From Anaspis maculata (Eukaryota; Arthropoda; Insecta; Coleoptera; Scraptiidae), in assembly GCA_949128115.1 (NCBI GenBank), contig OX421963.1:3100001-3164000 (forward strand): DNA of 64,000 nt. The letters are read 5' to 3'. Both the position numbers and the translations under genes were made by a program. This document shows, in pieces, positions 12,537 through 24,456 of the stretch (its first letter is position 1; each line of letters opens with the position of its first letter). The notes beneath the pieces were generated by a model. It saw nothing but the letters and a program-made list of their open reading frames with translations, did not search any database and was not told the DNA's origin.

Positions 12537-13234
12537 GCTAAATCTGCGTAAATACATTGGTTGGTCCGGTTGTTTTCAATATCCCGCCATTATTTGCACC
12601 TCGGACATGTGCAGTATGCGGCCAGGAAAATGCCCTGTTTAAGTGCGAAAATTGAATAGTTAACGTAAGTAAATTGTATTCTCCCGTATCTAGATCGACT
12701 CAAAATGATTGCATAAGGAAGAGAATGGTGATTGAATTGTTATTGTGAAATGTACGGCTTCAGGTCCCCTTTATGATAGGGCCACCTACTTTTTTCTTGT
12801 ATTCTCCTGGGTTAAACTTTCGCCGGCGTGCAGTTTACTGCATCCAAGATTTATTCTCGAAAAGTGCTATTTCGCTTATGTCAAACTGGCCTTAAAAAAA
12901 AAAAAAAAAAAAAAACTGGCACTTACCTTGATTTTCTCATTCGCACGATTCGCAACAAACACGAACATTTCGACGAGCACGGAAGTAACGTGTTTGGCTT
13001 AAACGTCAATAACTTGAAAACAAGAAAGGGAAAACAGGAGTGATATCCGTTACAGGTCGTCTTGAATTTGAATGGGATAGTACAGAATTATGTATCAACG
13101 ATATCAAAAATTTGCCGTTCTATCAATACGAAGTATTTCTTTACTATTTTTAACTAGAGCAGGCCAACGAATCAAACTTATCAAAATATTGATTCAAAGA
13201 TATCATGACTTCAAATATCGGGAAAATGTCCAAA
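12537..13234. other. Gene-less region with a dispersed repeat
   Basis: Bases 12637-12774 match 49317-49455 in the same orientation (the GTGCGAAAATTGAATAG to GTGAAATGTACGG span), so this is a dispersed repeat family. A 23-bp A run lies at about 12894-12916. No gene is seen. Confidence 0.6.
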
Positions 13235-13460
13235 TTGAGCAAAAATCTTCACAAATCTCCACGGATCTCCATAAAACCTCCATGGACCTCCACGAAACCT
13301 CCATGGATCTCCACGAAACCTCCATGGATCTCCATGAATCCCCAAAAACCCCCACGGATCTCCACGGATCCCCACGGATCCCCACGGATCCCCACAGATC
13401 CCCACGGATCTCCACCAAACCTCCACGGATCTCCAAGGCAAGGGACAGAAAACCTCCACG
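13235..13460. repeat. 10-bp minisatellite, copy 2
   Basis: Same CTCCACGGAT/CCCCACGGAT units as at 10140-10290, in the same orientation, mixed with a CTCCATGGA-type variant and CTCCACGAAAC units. The flank just downstream (CCCCTCGTGTCGCC) is the inverse of the flank upstream of copy 1. Confidence 0.9.
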
Positions 13461-13822
13461 GTGGTTAACCCCTCGTGTCGCCATATACGGCTTCTTAGCC
13501 CGACGTTATTTCCTGATTGAGAGTAGCGCCACCAGTGGCAAATGGGATGTACTACGTGTCGTGTTGAAGTATCTTAACGACACATGTTGACCATCATACC
13601 ACGACACAGATTGGTTGAAATATGGCTGGAGATGCGGTCATGAGTCAAACCTTTCTTTACAGACATCTGCACTTATGTTACCGACATTGTGTCGCGCTAA
13701 GATCCTTCCTTATGGCGACAAATCTTCCCGCGCAAATTTGTCGCCCTAAGAAGAATTACTTATTTGCTGGCATGTCGCGCTAAAGCAGAAAACCCAGTGA
13801 TAGTTATTACCTCCATATTATA
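13461..13822. other. Gene-less region
   Basis: No gene is visible. GTCGCGCTAA occurs around 13690 and 13770; it resembles the core motif of the 441-bp satellite and may reflect a distant relationship. Confidence 0.4.
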
Positions 13823-14451
13823 CAGGTGTTCCAGAATGAAGTAGCCAACGGTCTATGGGAGTCCAGAAGACACAAGAAGACCTCTTTATTATTTTTTTGC
13901 GAAAGCTTAACACGTTGACTGCTGTCTCGGTCATTATGACCGAGAACATTTTTGACAAGATCAACAACTATCAATAAGTCAATATGACAGATAGATCTCC
14001 GCCATTTTCTTCATATGGATGATGAATATTTGGAAATTTCTCCCGTGGGACTTCACTACGTGCAGATCTGTGAGCATAATGGCTCAAACAATGAAAATTT
14101 TGATCCATGTGAAATGTGCCCTTTGGCCCGAACGTCAAGTATGTATAGTGAAAAACGCCTTGGCAGGCAACGTGTTAATATTAACCGAGATACAGCTCTT
14201 CAAAATTTGACTTTTTCATTGGTTTTTCATGAATAATTCATAAACGGGTCGAAGTGTTCGGCTGAAATTTGCCAGAGACTTGTTTTGAACGATTCCCTAC
14301 CTATTGGCACATTACTTAAATCCAACTAGTAGTAAAACAAATAAAAATTGAAATAAAAAAGTTCGAATGCCGAAAAAAATATGTAGGGGCCTCTAAATAC
14401 TTCCGGGCTATCTCCCATAGGCGTTTAGCTACTTTATATTGGGACAGCCTG
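13823..14451. mobile_element. Palindromic element family E with TA duplication
   Basis: The left end CAGGTGTTCCAGAATGAAGT and the right end ACTTTATATTGGGACAGCCTG are imperfect inverses, flanked by TA at 13821-13822 and 14452-14453. Inverted homology continues through the CTATGGGAG core. The interior from about 14185 to 14345 is related to 35225-35400. The short open frames inside are not recognisable proteins. Confidence 0.75.
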
Positions 14452-15081
14452 TATAGTATATTTTATTTAAATATAACGTGTGCCTGAATATATTTTTTTC
14501 AAGTTTTAATAATACTTCAAAAAAAAAATCGCCTGGGATGCTGATTCCCCCCCCCCCTCCTCCCGCCAGTTCTTTTTCTGAAATATTCAACAGTCGATCA
14601 GCACCACACGTTCAAATCCAAAGTTGCCGGCCCTGACTGGGATATGACCATACAACACATAAGTTTAATGGCCCATGGTAGAGGGTGGAGCCAGGCTACG
14701 AGCGCCATCAAGCGAATGCAAGTAAAACCAGAATTGCGCCAGAAATTCGGCGGCACTGGGAAATACGTGATACTAGTGTGACGTCAGGATCGGCATTTTT
14801 AAATGCTGGATCCAACAATGGTTCAAGAACAAAAGAAATTTCAGAACTGATTTATTTGGTAGCATTACCATGCATATTCAACTATATTGGGGTACGAAGT
14901 GACAAACTACAGAACCTAGAGGTCAATTTTTTATCTTTTTTCTAAAAGATTTGATCAGCAAAAGAAGTTTGAAAGTGACAGCGATAACAGCGGCATGTCT
15001 GCACCTGCACACCAAACAACAACGAGAACCAGTCACCCTCTGCAGTCATCTGCAGTCAACCACACAGCAAAGTGCAGAGCT
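14452..15081. other. Gene-less region
   Basis: No gene is supported. A C-run of about 13 lies near 14545-14557, a site prone to sequencing or assembly error. Confidence 0.4.
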
Positions 15082-15275
15082 GCGGACGTGTTGGAGAAGT
15101 TGAAATTTACCAATATCTAGATATGCCAAAAGATTCTTCGATTTGTTTTCTTTCCTTATGTGAAAAACTTACATATGTTTATCGCTCATTGTGGTGTTTA
15201 CAATCTGATGATGCCCAACACGTTACTTACCATTTTCATAAAAATCACAAAAAAGCTTCTCCAACACGTCCGCAC
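15082..15275. mobile_element. Small inverted-repeat element
   Basis: TGCGGACGTGTTGGAGAAG near 15082 and its exact inverse near 15257-15275 bracket about 150 bp of non-coding DNA. This has the form of a short MITE or hairpin. I could not define a target duplication. Confidence 0.55.
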
Positions 15276-15289
15276 AGTGATGTGAGTCA

Positions 15290-15610
15290 GGTATTTACCT
15301 GGTAAGTAGGTAAATAAAAATCGGGTATTTACCCGGTATTTTCCCGAGCGATATATACCTACCCTACCCAGTTTGACAGAAAAGTTGACACTGTTGACAG
15401 CTCGGTTGACAGTGTTGACGGTTAAAGGTTGAATGATTTCTTTTTCCAAGCTCCAAGGCTTTATAAACATGACCTCCAATGTACTTATTATTATTTTGCT
15501 GCTGTGAGCAGTTTGTTTGTTGTTGTTTCTCCAATTGTTAATAACAATTAATGAAAATAGATACCCCATTAGAGACCCGATTTTGGGTAAATACCGGGTA
15601 ATACCGGGCA
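15290..15610. repeat. Possible inverted-repeat element with ACCCGG motifs
   Basis: Around 15321-15340 and 15580-15605 the CGGGTATTTACCCGGTA motif appears in opposite orientations. The interior has no convincing gene. This may be another MITE, but the ends are not resolved. Confidence 0.35.
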
Positions 15611-15702
15611 GCATACTCAGCAACAGGGAAGCATAGAGCGAGAGCTGTTGAACGTAGCGTATGTGGTTTTGCACCCCATTTGCTATTGCTACACATAAGT
15701 TT

Positions 15703-16077
15703 TTAAACTATGTTGTTTCTTGTCGCTACTTCCACTTTTGTCTTTGTTATGTGTTCTCTGAAGCATAACTTTCTGTCAAGTGTGACTCCTAGACAGACTG
15801 GGTGCTTAGAAGAGCTCACATTAACACCATCCCACCTGACGCTGAGTTCCCTGTTCACTTCTTCGTTTTTCAAATGGAATAAGCACGATATCGTCTTGCT
15901 CGGGTTTGGACTGAGGCAGTTCTTTTTGTAATATGTGGACAGGTTGCTAAGGCTATCATCTGTCAGGATTTTTTGAATGTCTGCAGGTACTTTGCTTTGC
16001 TTGACTGCAGCCAGATCGTCGGCATAAATGAAGCTTCTTGTCCCTGGTGGAACGGGTTGATCGTTGATATAAACTGC
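15703..16077 (-). pseudogene. Jockey-like LINE reverse transcriptase fragment
   Basis: Read on the minus strand, this stretch is open for about 125 codons without an ATG. It encodes a reverse-transcriptase palm segment with the catalytic SFIYADDLA motif, followed by STYYKKNCLSPNPSKT and a CLGVTLDRKLCFREH block. That order is characteristic of jockey/CR1-group non-LTR retrotransposons. A stop lies immediately upstream (16078-16080) and the frame ends at 15703-15705, so only a fragment of ORF2 remains. Confidence 0.85.
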
Positions 16078-16722
16078 TCACAAATTGAAGTGGATATTTT
16101 TAAATAAAGGTTTTTTTAAAATCGACAGAAAACTCTTGAAAATCACCCGATTGTGATACCGCTTGCACTGTTTTGAAGAAAAATGTCGTTATTTTCAAGA
16201 GGACACTCAATTACCAGAATTTTCTCTCATGTGGCTACTGATAAAAATTAAGTCAGGGTTGTAGCCCTTCCGCCAACGTCCACTTATCGAAAGACGGTTG
16301 TAGTTTTGCATCATGGTATCAATTAAAGGTGCAACCGAGGGTGCAACTAAACCGAAGCAATTTGATTTTTTTTCGACAATCGTGATACTGATACATCGCT
16401 AAAAAGGCAATGAAAAAACAACGAACGCTATTCGAACAACTTGAAAATCTTGAAAATAAAAAAAGATGGAGAAGAACTGTCAACACCATTGAACGCATCT
16501 TAAAAAATTGCCTTGATAATGTCAAAGTCTCCAATAATTATTATTTATTTAAATTATTTGAAAATGCATGTTTTTGTTTTTTTTACAGATATTCAGGAAC
16601 CAAAAAAAGATAATCAAAATCTATTTGCAGAAATGAAATAGCTATGAAATTCCAAAAACGTTCCTAATTTAACAGACTTTGTATCTCCTATAACAACAAA
16701 ATGATCATGACATGATCTGATC
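16078..16722. other. Gene-less AT-rich stretch
   Basis: No gene, RNA or clear repeat is recognisable here. Confidence 0.4.
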
Positions 16723-16935
16723 ATGACACAAGACAAAAAACAACTCCATCAGAGTTCCTCAAGACTGGGTGTGTGTCAGAGCGACCCATGCTACATGGGA
16801 ATCAAATGTTTCAACAAGCTGTGTCGGGTTGATGAGCGCTTCGGGGATCTCTCTGAAAAGGGTTTCAGGGCTAACCTCAAAAATTCTCTTTTAGATAAAT
16901 GTTATTACTCCTCAGAGGAGTTTTTCAATGAGTGA
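16723..16935 (+). pseudogene. Probable LINE ORF2 C-terminal fragment
   Basis: The 70-residue frame contains a PCYMGIKCFNKL stretch and ends LLDKCYYSSEEFFNE. This resembles the C-terminal tail of insect non-LTR reverse transcriptases, where a Y-x-G-x-K-x-(Y/F)-N-K-L block is followed by a K-x-Y-Y-S-x-E-E-F ending. Catalytic parts are absent, and upstream in-frame stops make it a relic. The assignment rests on remembered family consensus. Confidence 0.45.
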
Positions 16936-18727
16936 TGTTACATAATATGTTTTTCTATTTTGCGTTCTCATAAGAAAGTGATTACGATACGCAAATGACG
17001 TCATTCGCGTATCGTAAGAAGCTCCATTTCGATACGCATTTTTTTACCCCCAAATGTTGGCAATATCAGCGGCATGACATCGACATGACAGTACTCACTG
17101 ACAGGCGAGACAGCTTAGGTGACATCACTTCGCAGAATGGGTTTATTTCAGAAAAATACGACTCATTTCTGATAATAAACTGTGCTTCCACCATCAAGAG
17201 CAATTCCCAACAATTTTGTTAGCAGAAGCACATATTTTACATTTTTTTTATTGAAAAAAAGCATGGCATAGTTGCAAAATAGAAAAAATTGTATATAACA
17301 CACGTTTTATAAGACCTATTGTCACACTCGTCAATTGAATCACTCGTCGCTTCACTCCTCGTGCTTCAAAACAACGCGTGTGACAATACGATGTCTTATA
17401 AAATTTGTATTATAATATACTATTTTCTGTTTGTATTTTTGTCAATTTATTTTTCACATAACAATAATTATATTTCACCTGGACGAATCTATTATAGGAT
17501 ATATTGAATGTTGACATGTAATATGCCTCATAGATAATAAAACTCTATTGACTATCAAATAGCAAAAATTACTTATAGTGGAGCCTCGAATCTGAGACAC
17601 GCTGTTTAGGGATCCTACACGTGTATTGTGTATACCAATTTTGGTCAAGATGGACGGAACGGTTTCGAAATAAATCGAAGGACAAAAAAAAACACACACA
17701 GACGATGATGCTGAACATTAGGAGAAGAACGATAATTTGCCAAATTATGATTTGCCCACACGAGAGTTACCGTCGAGAAAATTTAAAATCATCAAAATCA
17801 CATTTTAGTCCCACTATTAAGCATTTCACATGGTATCATTTTATTGCCATTATTGACCCTTTTATCTTATACCTTCAACCTTCAACTGATTTACTATCAT
17901 TGCTCGTATCATTTGATATATTAAGGTTCATCCTTTCGATTCGTTCAGTGATTATCGTTTTGATAGATATTATATTCTCGTATGTAATACCACAGAATGT
18001 AATACACCGATAGGTGAGGTGTATTATCGCTACATCGAGGATTTTCACGAGGGGATCCGAGTGTAAATCGAGATGTAAGCGATAATATATCGAACCTAGA
18101 GGTGTATTTGTTAAGACAATTAACCGAACAACACTTAAAATCTTCCTAAAATAGTGAAAACTACTCGAATGTTTAAGGTTGGCCATTCTGGAGGGGTGTT
18201 TTCACCAATGACCTTGGTGGTAATACACTTATACGGCCTACTATTTTAAGGAGTGAGGTGGATTGTCCAATACATTTCACCTCGCATTTCACCTTTAATA
18301 CCTCTATACCTTTTTCAAAAATGAACATAATAAATATTATCTTCCCCCCTCCCCGTGTAACAGAGGTTCAAAGGCTTGGTATCCAGGTTCCTTGGGATTT
18401 TGAAATGTGAATGTTAATTTTTATAAGTAATTGTTGGAGTCTGTGTCATTTGTACCCTCGTTTGTACCGTCTTAAGTGTAACGTAGCGTACGAGACCTTT
18501 ATAAAAAAGTCTCAATTAAAAAAAAATCAATTAGACTAATCGTTCTAAATAGAAACCTCAAAATAAAACGTTTTATAATTAAAAAATTGGTAAACTCATA
18601 TACCAGTAATAAATATACAAGCTAAAACTTACAAGGTGATCAAATCGCACTCCACTATAGGTATTAGGTATTAGGTACTATATAAATATTCACAATTATC
18701 GTGATAGCTAACTATTCCTTGCGTTAA
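16936..18727. other. Gene-less AT-rich stretch
   Basis: No protein or RNA gene is supported. It includes the small MITE at 17305-17403. The longest frame (17621-18013, +) is hydrophobic low-complexity sequence with no recognisable domain. Confidence 0.4.
17305..17403. mobile_element. About 100-bp MITE
   Basis: The ends TTTTATAAGAC and GTCTTATAAAA are exact inverses, followed inward by TATTGTCACAC in both arms. The interior reads CACTCGTCGCTTCACTCCTC and has no coding potential. Confidence 0.65.
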
Positions 18728-19398
18728 GTGCGATTTATAACTCGATTTTAATTTTAGTCGCAATTTTAATCGCACTTTTAACGAACTTCAAAGATACGAT
18801 TTCCTCTGTACCTTTTATAACCCGATTTTAATCGCAAGACGCAATCGCAACGATTTCAAGGATTTTAAGAAGTTGGCCAATATCCAACTTTTGCGATCCG
18901 ATCCTTACGATCGACCAATGAAAATCAAGATAATATCAAGATTATCGAAAATGAACACAGTAGTTTTCTTGATTAGCAATGATATGTTAGAGGGATTTTC
19001 TGGGGAATTTTACTGACAAGCTGACAGGTGAGCAGTGGCGCAACAAGGGGGTCAGCCGGGTAACCGCACCCACCTGTACAAATATTTGACCGCAACGCGG
19101 CGCCCTTTCAACCTTTACAATTCACACGAACATATACACTGATAATGCTCATTTTTCCGAGAAATGTTCACTTGCGGCGCCTTTTTGGTCTGTAGGTAGG
19201 TACCTGCCTGTTCAAATGAGCTAGTTGCGCCACTGCACTGCACTAGTGATAGTGACAGGCAAGATTTCCCCAAAGTTCCTAGAGGTTTTCTCCCTCCATC
19301 GTTCTCTGCTTCCGAACGATGCGATCGTTGCCATCGAGTTATAAATTGACAAGAGGAATATATGCTTACGATAAAATTAAAATCGAGTTATAAATCAC
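18728..19398. mobile_element. Inverted-repeat element with a second element inside
   Basis: GATTTATAACTCGATTTTAA near the left end and its inverse near 19372-19395 form arms of about 30 bp. The interior also carries diverged CGATTTTAATCG motifs. A separate inverted-repeat element sits at 19033-19235. No coding region is seen. Confidence 0.65.
19033..19235. mobile_element. Nested MITE with CAGTGGCGCAAC ends
   Basis: CAGTGGCGCAAC and GTTGCGCCACTG are perfect 12-bp inverses bracketing about 180 bp. The element is non-coding and lies inside the 18728-19398 element. The target duplication is not clear. Confidence 0.65.
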
Positions 19399-19689
19399 AG
19401 TTCATAGGTATATGCACCTAGGTAGGTACACAAACCACCTCGCAGAGGCCACAAATGGTGGAACGTTGAATTTCTTCAATAAAATACATTTGAATGAACC
19501 ATTCGGATGATTCATTCGGTATTCGATTATTGAAATCATTCCAATTGTTCCATTTCTAAAAACTATCATTATTATATTATCCAAAACCAAAACAATCAAG
19601 CGATAAACAGCAGATACTTCCAGCTGTTTTTTACTCTGTCACCATAGCGTCTCGGCTTAATTTACATGATCCTGGCAGGTTATTATCTT

Positions 19690-20097
19690 GAAGAAAAAAT
19701 GTTACAGATTTCTTCATTCATTCGTAACATGCTGCAACAGGTGTCTTTTTGAAGATGACATGTGTCTAGCTCGATACGAACAATGGTTTCACGGGAACTA
19801 CCTAGCTGATTTCTTCATTCGTAGCGTGTTCCAACATGGGCCGTATGAAATATGTAATTTTTTTTTAGCTCGGTACGAACAATGGTTGCACTGAAACCAG
19901 CTGATTCAATCATTCGCAGCATGTTTCAACATGTGCTTTGTTGCAAATTCGATTTTAGCTTAGCTCGGTACGTACAATGGTTGCACGAGAACCAGTTAAT
20001 TTCTTCATTGGGAGTATGTTTATTCCATCATGTGTTCTTTCAAATTTGACTTGAGTTTCGCTCGGTACGAACAGTGGTTGCACTGGAACCATCTGAT
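19690..20097 (-). pseudogene. Frameshifted finger remnants of zinc-finger gene A
   Basis: Downstream of a small deletion near 20097-20101, minus-strand finger units continue in another frame. Repeated tyrosine/CysCys codons and the MLxH pattern are still traceable for about four units. They show that the ancestral array was longer than the present reading frame. Confidence 0.65.
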
Positions 20098-21487
20098 TTG
20101 CATGCTGTAACATGTGCCGTGTCAATGATGACTTTCGTTTAGCTCGGTACGAACAATGGTTACACTGGAACCAGCTGATAGCTTCAATCGCAGCATGTTG
20201 CAACATGTGCTGTGTCAAATTTGCCTTTTGTTTTGCCCGATACGAACAATGGTTGCACAGGAACCAGTTGATTTCTTCATCCGTAGCATGTTGCAACATG
20301 TGAATTTTCAATGATGAATTTTGTTTAGCTCGGTACGAACAATGATTGCACTGCAACCAGCTGATTTCATCATTCCCAGCATGTTGCAACATATGCGGTT
20401 TCAATGATGATTTATATTTAGTTCGGTACGGACAATGGTTGCACTGGAACCATTTGATTTCATCATTCTCAGCATGTTGCAACATGTGCGTTTTCAATGA
20501 TGACTTATGTTGTTTAGCTCGGTACGGACAATGGTTGCACTGGAACCAGCTGATATCATCTTCATTTACAACATGCTGTAACATGTGCCTTGTCAAATTT
20601 GGCTTTTGTTTAGCTCGATACGAACAATGGTGGCACTGAAACCAGCTGATTTCTTCATTCGTAGCATGTTTCAACCGGTGTTTTTCCAAGGATGACTTGT
20701 ATTTAACTTGATACGAACAATGATTGCACTGGAACCAGCTGATTTCTTCATTCGGAACATGTTTTAACATATTATGCCTTGTCAAATTTGACTTTTGTTT
20801 GGCTCGGTACGTACAATGGTTGCACCGGAACCAGCTGATTTCTTCATCCACAGCATGTTTCAACATGTGCTGTGTCAAATGTGACTTGTATTGAGCTCGG
20901 TACGAACAATGGTTGCATTGAAACCAGTCCTTTTTTTGACTTGAATCATGCATCGACATGTTTGATTCCCTTGCTCCAACATCTCTGACGGTGCCTCTTG
21001 CAACAGCTCCATTAAAATCTGACGGTTCCGTGCCTTGGTCCTCTTCTGCGGTTCCTTGTGGCTCCTCTTTCGGCCTTTTTTCACACAAATAATTATGTTT
21101 CACAAGAGATAAGCTCGAATCCGATTCGTATCTGCAGTAGCCACACAGATATCTTCCTTTTTCTTCGCAAAACATTACATTTTCGTCGCTTCCGTTCCCA
21201 AGATTATGTACTTTTTTGCAATGTTCGTACGATTGGAAATGATAGTAGCTTTTGTAGTCGCAGCAGATGCAAGGGAACTGTTCCGGCTCGACAATGGCAT
21301 GGTACAGTTTGGCCGCATCAACATTTTTGTGATGCCTTCGGATGTGGTGGTTGAGTTGAAAGGCGGATTCAGTCCGATGTGAACATTGCGAACAGTCGTA
21401 CGTGTAGACTGTTTCGGGTAGTTCTAACCTGAAATAGCACAGAAATGAGACTTGATAGACTGGACACTAGCTAGCAGCAACTTACAT
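19955..21487 (-). CDS. C2H2 zinc-finger protein A with split start codon
   Basis: Predicted CDS is 21487-21486 joined to 21428-19955, about 491 residues. The ATG would be formed across a 57-bp intron (GTAAGT to CAG): AT in the first exon, G in the second. Without it, the first in-frame Met (21175) would discard two fingers. N-terminal fingers YDCSQCSHR, FPCICCDYK and YLCGYCRYE precede an acidic spacer and nine tandem fingers of the form WFQCNHCSYRAKQKSxLxxH, spaced about 31 residues with an A-x-x-E-E-I-S linker instead of TGEKP. Likely a nuclear DNA-binding protein; the target is unknown. Fingers 2 and 5 have one extra residue. A deletion near 20097-20101 shifts the frame, and the last ~45 residues are out of frame. 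Tandem paralogue of gene B, 4.4 kb away. Confidence 0.8.
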
Positions 21488-21856
21488 TTTGTGAGGTAAA
21501 GGGTATACAACAAGTCGAGAAGTGATTTCAGAGACGAGTTTTTCTGGTTGGAGGCATGAGAGGATGACTAGGATTAGATCAGCCCTACGAACTATAGATA
21601 CAGATAGGCAACTTCTGTGACATACATTGAGGCAAGGTTTTGCGCCCTCTACAGAGATGTGCGCAAACTAAAGCGTGCGCATGGCGCCAAATGTGAAATG
21701 ATACTTTGATATTTCTCTTCGATAGGTCGCGGGAGCAAAAATGGCGTTCAAAGATGGATATATGGTATGATGTAATTTTCACTAGTACCTACCTAATATA
21801 CTTGTTGATACAATAATTTTCTTCAGTTGTAAAGTTGTAGTAAATATATGTATAAA
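21488..21856. other. Upstream region of zinc-finger gene A
   Basis: This holds the 5' untranslated part and probable promoter of gene A. No TATA box or other site can be assigned with confidence. Confidence 0.35.
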
Positions 21857-21972
21857 GGAATGGTTACGGTGATCACCGTGCTTAATATCAAATTGCTATA
21901 GCGACAGCCAATAGGAAGGCCCGTTGCCCTAGAAATTTCATTGTAAGCACGGTGATTACCATAACCATTTCC
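21857..21972. mobile_element. About 115-bp MITE
   Basis: GGAATGGTTACGGTGATCAC and its near-perfect inverse ending ATAACCATTTCC form arms of about 28 bp around a 60-bp core. It is non-coding. Confidence 0.7.
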
Positions 21973-23878
21973 CTTATGGAATCAGGCGGATTGTGAAATT
22001 ACGATAGACTTAGCAAGTTTACGGCTGTAAAAACATTCCGCGGTAGCTATATTATTCGGTATTTTGAGACCCACTGGAAATCAACCATCAATATGGCGGT
22101 TCATGAGCGGTATAGTTATCTAAGTAGGTATGTGGTCATGTCTGCATGCAATCTGCATTCCGAAGTGGTAAGTCTACTAAGCAGAATTGCCAAATTAGCC
22201 ACAACATGATTAGAAATGCTCCAAAAGTTGTTGCTCGGTTCTTGCAATGGGAGGCATGGACGATTTTGCTCCCGCCAAGAGGCGCTGCGGTTGGTTGGGA
22301 CCCGGCCCTCCAAGGATTTTATCTAGCTTAGATTGCACCCTTTTGTCAGTAAACAAGCGAGTGTTGTCAAATCAATAGACGTCAAATAGTTAGAAATGTC
22401 ACCGTGAACGTAAACTGGAATTTTTGAATCGTTGAATCGTTCATGGATTTCCAAAAGATTCGGATTTGATGCTTGCTACATACCATGATCCAAGCAGTCC
22501 TAGCCCTCCTGGTAACTTTCAACTTTCACCTCGTCATGTGGCAGAACTGGCAGAGCCCTTGAATATGAATACCTACCTAGAATATAGAAATCAATATTCC
22601 GGGTGGAAACCATCCTCCTTCCTCGGCGTCTTTGAACACGGGCACTCAAGTCACCAACCTGACTTACCAGAATTGTACTATTAATTATCATTTCAACTAG
22701 TTTTATTAGGTATCCTCATTTACTGTAGGGACCTACTTAATCTTGGAGCGTTCTTTGAGTAAATAATAAAAAAGTGATTTTTTTTATTGCGATAAAAGTT
22801 TATTGTGTTTTATTTTTGTTTGACAGACTGCAACTGATCCAAGTGCCACTTGACAGTTCTTATTATATTGACCTAGGTTAATAATAGGTATAGTGTGTTC
22901 ACTTCTATCGTGATTCTAGTTGGCTGTGAGATTTTGTTTCTAAGCTTCCAAACCTGAAATATAGAAAATCCCCAAAACTTTGCAGTTGGCTGCTCTGGCT
23001 TCATTTGGCACAATAATTCACGAAAAGACACGAGGTCGTCCGGACCACTTTTGGAACACATTTGTTACGCATTTCCTCTGCAGATAAACGTAACATTTTT
23101 GGGGGACGTGATGTCTGACGCTTTTTTCCATTTAATTGGAAAAATGTAGTAATTTTTTGACCTGTTTTTCTATTTTTGCCAATGAACAAATGAATCAGAG
23201 CAGCTTTGAGCTTTGACACTTGTCAAAAATATTTTCAACCTCTCGAAGCCAGTTCAACCTGACGATGATTCAAACTAAAAACATACTAGCCCTTCGTCCA
23301 AAAAAAGGGAACCCATGGAATCATCAATCTTTTCACCTCTTCCAGTCGAAAAGATACGCCAAACCATGAAGAACTATAGGCAAGACAAGGAACATTCCAG
23401 CAGGTCTGCAGCATTTTTACGTGTAAAAAGCATTTTCAAGTTGAAAAGTTAAATTTTTACGAGTAAAAAGTTGAACCGAATTTCAAAAAACCCAGCCGCT
23501 CGAAGTTTCGTACTGGACCGAAATTCATGTGACTACGTTCAATTTGCAATTTTATTTCGTTTTGGAACTTGGCTGAACGCGTTTTTGGCGGCCTTGAATG
23601 GCCACCGTCAAGATGACTTAAATTGAAGGCGGCCCCGTGAGGTTTGGTGTCTAAATGACGGTAGTACAGCTCTGCGCCCCTTTAGTCGCATTTCCACGTA
23701 TGACAAGGTCAGTTTTCCAAGATTTTAATATCAATTTGATAACAAATATAACTTCACTTCCAGAGAAGCCAGTTTCACAATCACACCCGGTAAAAAGGCG
23801 GCAAGCCTACAATGCTAAAGTAGAAAATTTAGTCAGCCAACTAGAGTCACAGTAGAAGTGAACCTACTATAATAATTA
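21973..23878. other. Region between the zinc-finger genes, no confirmed gene
   Basis: Several short frames occur (22116-22331, 22466-22684, 22873-23219), but none matches a family I know. A splice-like configuration exists at 23706-23763: an AAG/GTCAGT donor and a CTTCCAG acceptor about 60 bp apart, next to a frame ending KVENLVSQLESQ. The two sides are not in compatible phase, so no CDS is called. Transcript data could reveal a small gene here. Confidence 0.35.
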
Positions 23879-24005
23879 GGTCTGTTTCTTTGTCCTGCTC
23901 TAACTTACTCTGGAGTGCTTAGAGCAGAAAATAGAGCTGTATGATAGGTCGTTGCTAGGCAACGTCTACTCCAGAGTAAGTTAGAGCAGGACAAAGAAAC
24001 AGACC
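23879..24005. mobile_element. 127-bp MITE with TA duplication
   Basis: GGTCTGTTTCTTTGTCCTGC and its inverse form arms of nearly 40 bp, flanked by TA (23877-23878 and 24006-24007). A related copy lies at 33879-33993 in UMPS intron 1. Confidence 0.85.
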
Positions 24006-24259
24006 TATTGTTTTCTCTCTAGGGCAACGGCAACACCTATATGGCGAGAATTTCAAATATTTTATTAGTCACAAATCTACATATAGGTTTTTTGTCTAGT
24101 AGCGAAAAAACAAAAAAATACTAATTCAACCACCAAAACAATGAAGGTTTTTACTCTGCCACCACAGCATAACAGCTTTATCTAAGTATATGAACGTCCT
24201 GCCAGATATTTTCATGAGTAGTAAAAATTAGGTTACACATTTATTTGAGGATTTCTTCA

Positions 24260-24456
24260 TTCGTAGCATGTTGCAACAGGTCTTTTCAAATATGGCATGA
24301 CTTTAGAATACGAATATCATGATGGCACTGGGATTAGTTTACTTCTTCATTCGCAGCATATTTTACTCGATATTTTATCATGTGCGTTGTCCAATTTGAC
24401 TTATTCACTTTGGCTCAGTATGAACAATGGTTGCACTGGAACTGCTAGCAGATTTT
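24260..24456 (-). pseudogene. Degenerate finger remnants beyond gene B stop
   Basis: Directly after the TGA at 24457-24459 the minus strand still reads finger-like sequence, with a CysAsnHisCys block followed by a stop. The ancestral array of gene B therefore extended further. Confidence 0.6.

Noticed and set aside
10140..13460. CRISPR array
   Set aside because: The repeats are contiguous 10-bp units without spacers, in a eukaryotic genome.
9877..13590. Proline/histidine-rich frames such as GSPRIPTDPH repeats
   Set aside because: They are translations of a 10-bp minisatellite open in several frames and both strands.
23655..23855. Small spliced gene ending KVENLVSQLESQ
   Set aside because: Donor and acceptor phases do not keep this frame, and no family is recognised; noted only in the regional entry.
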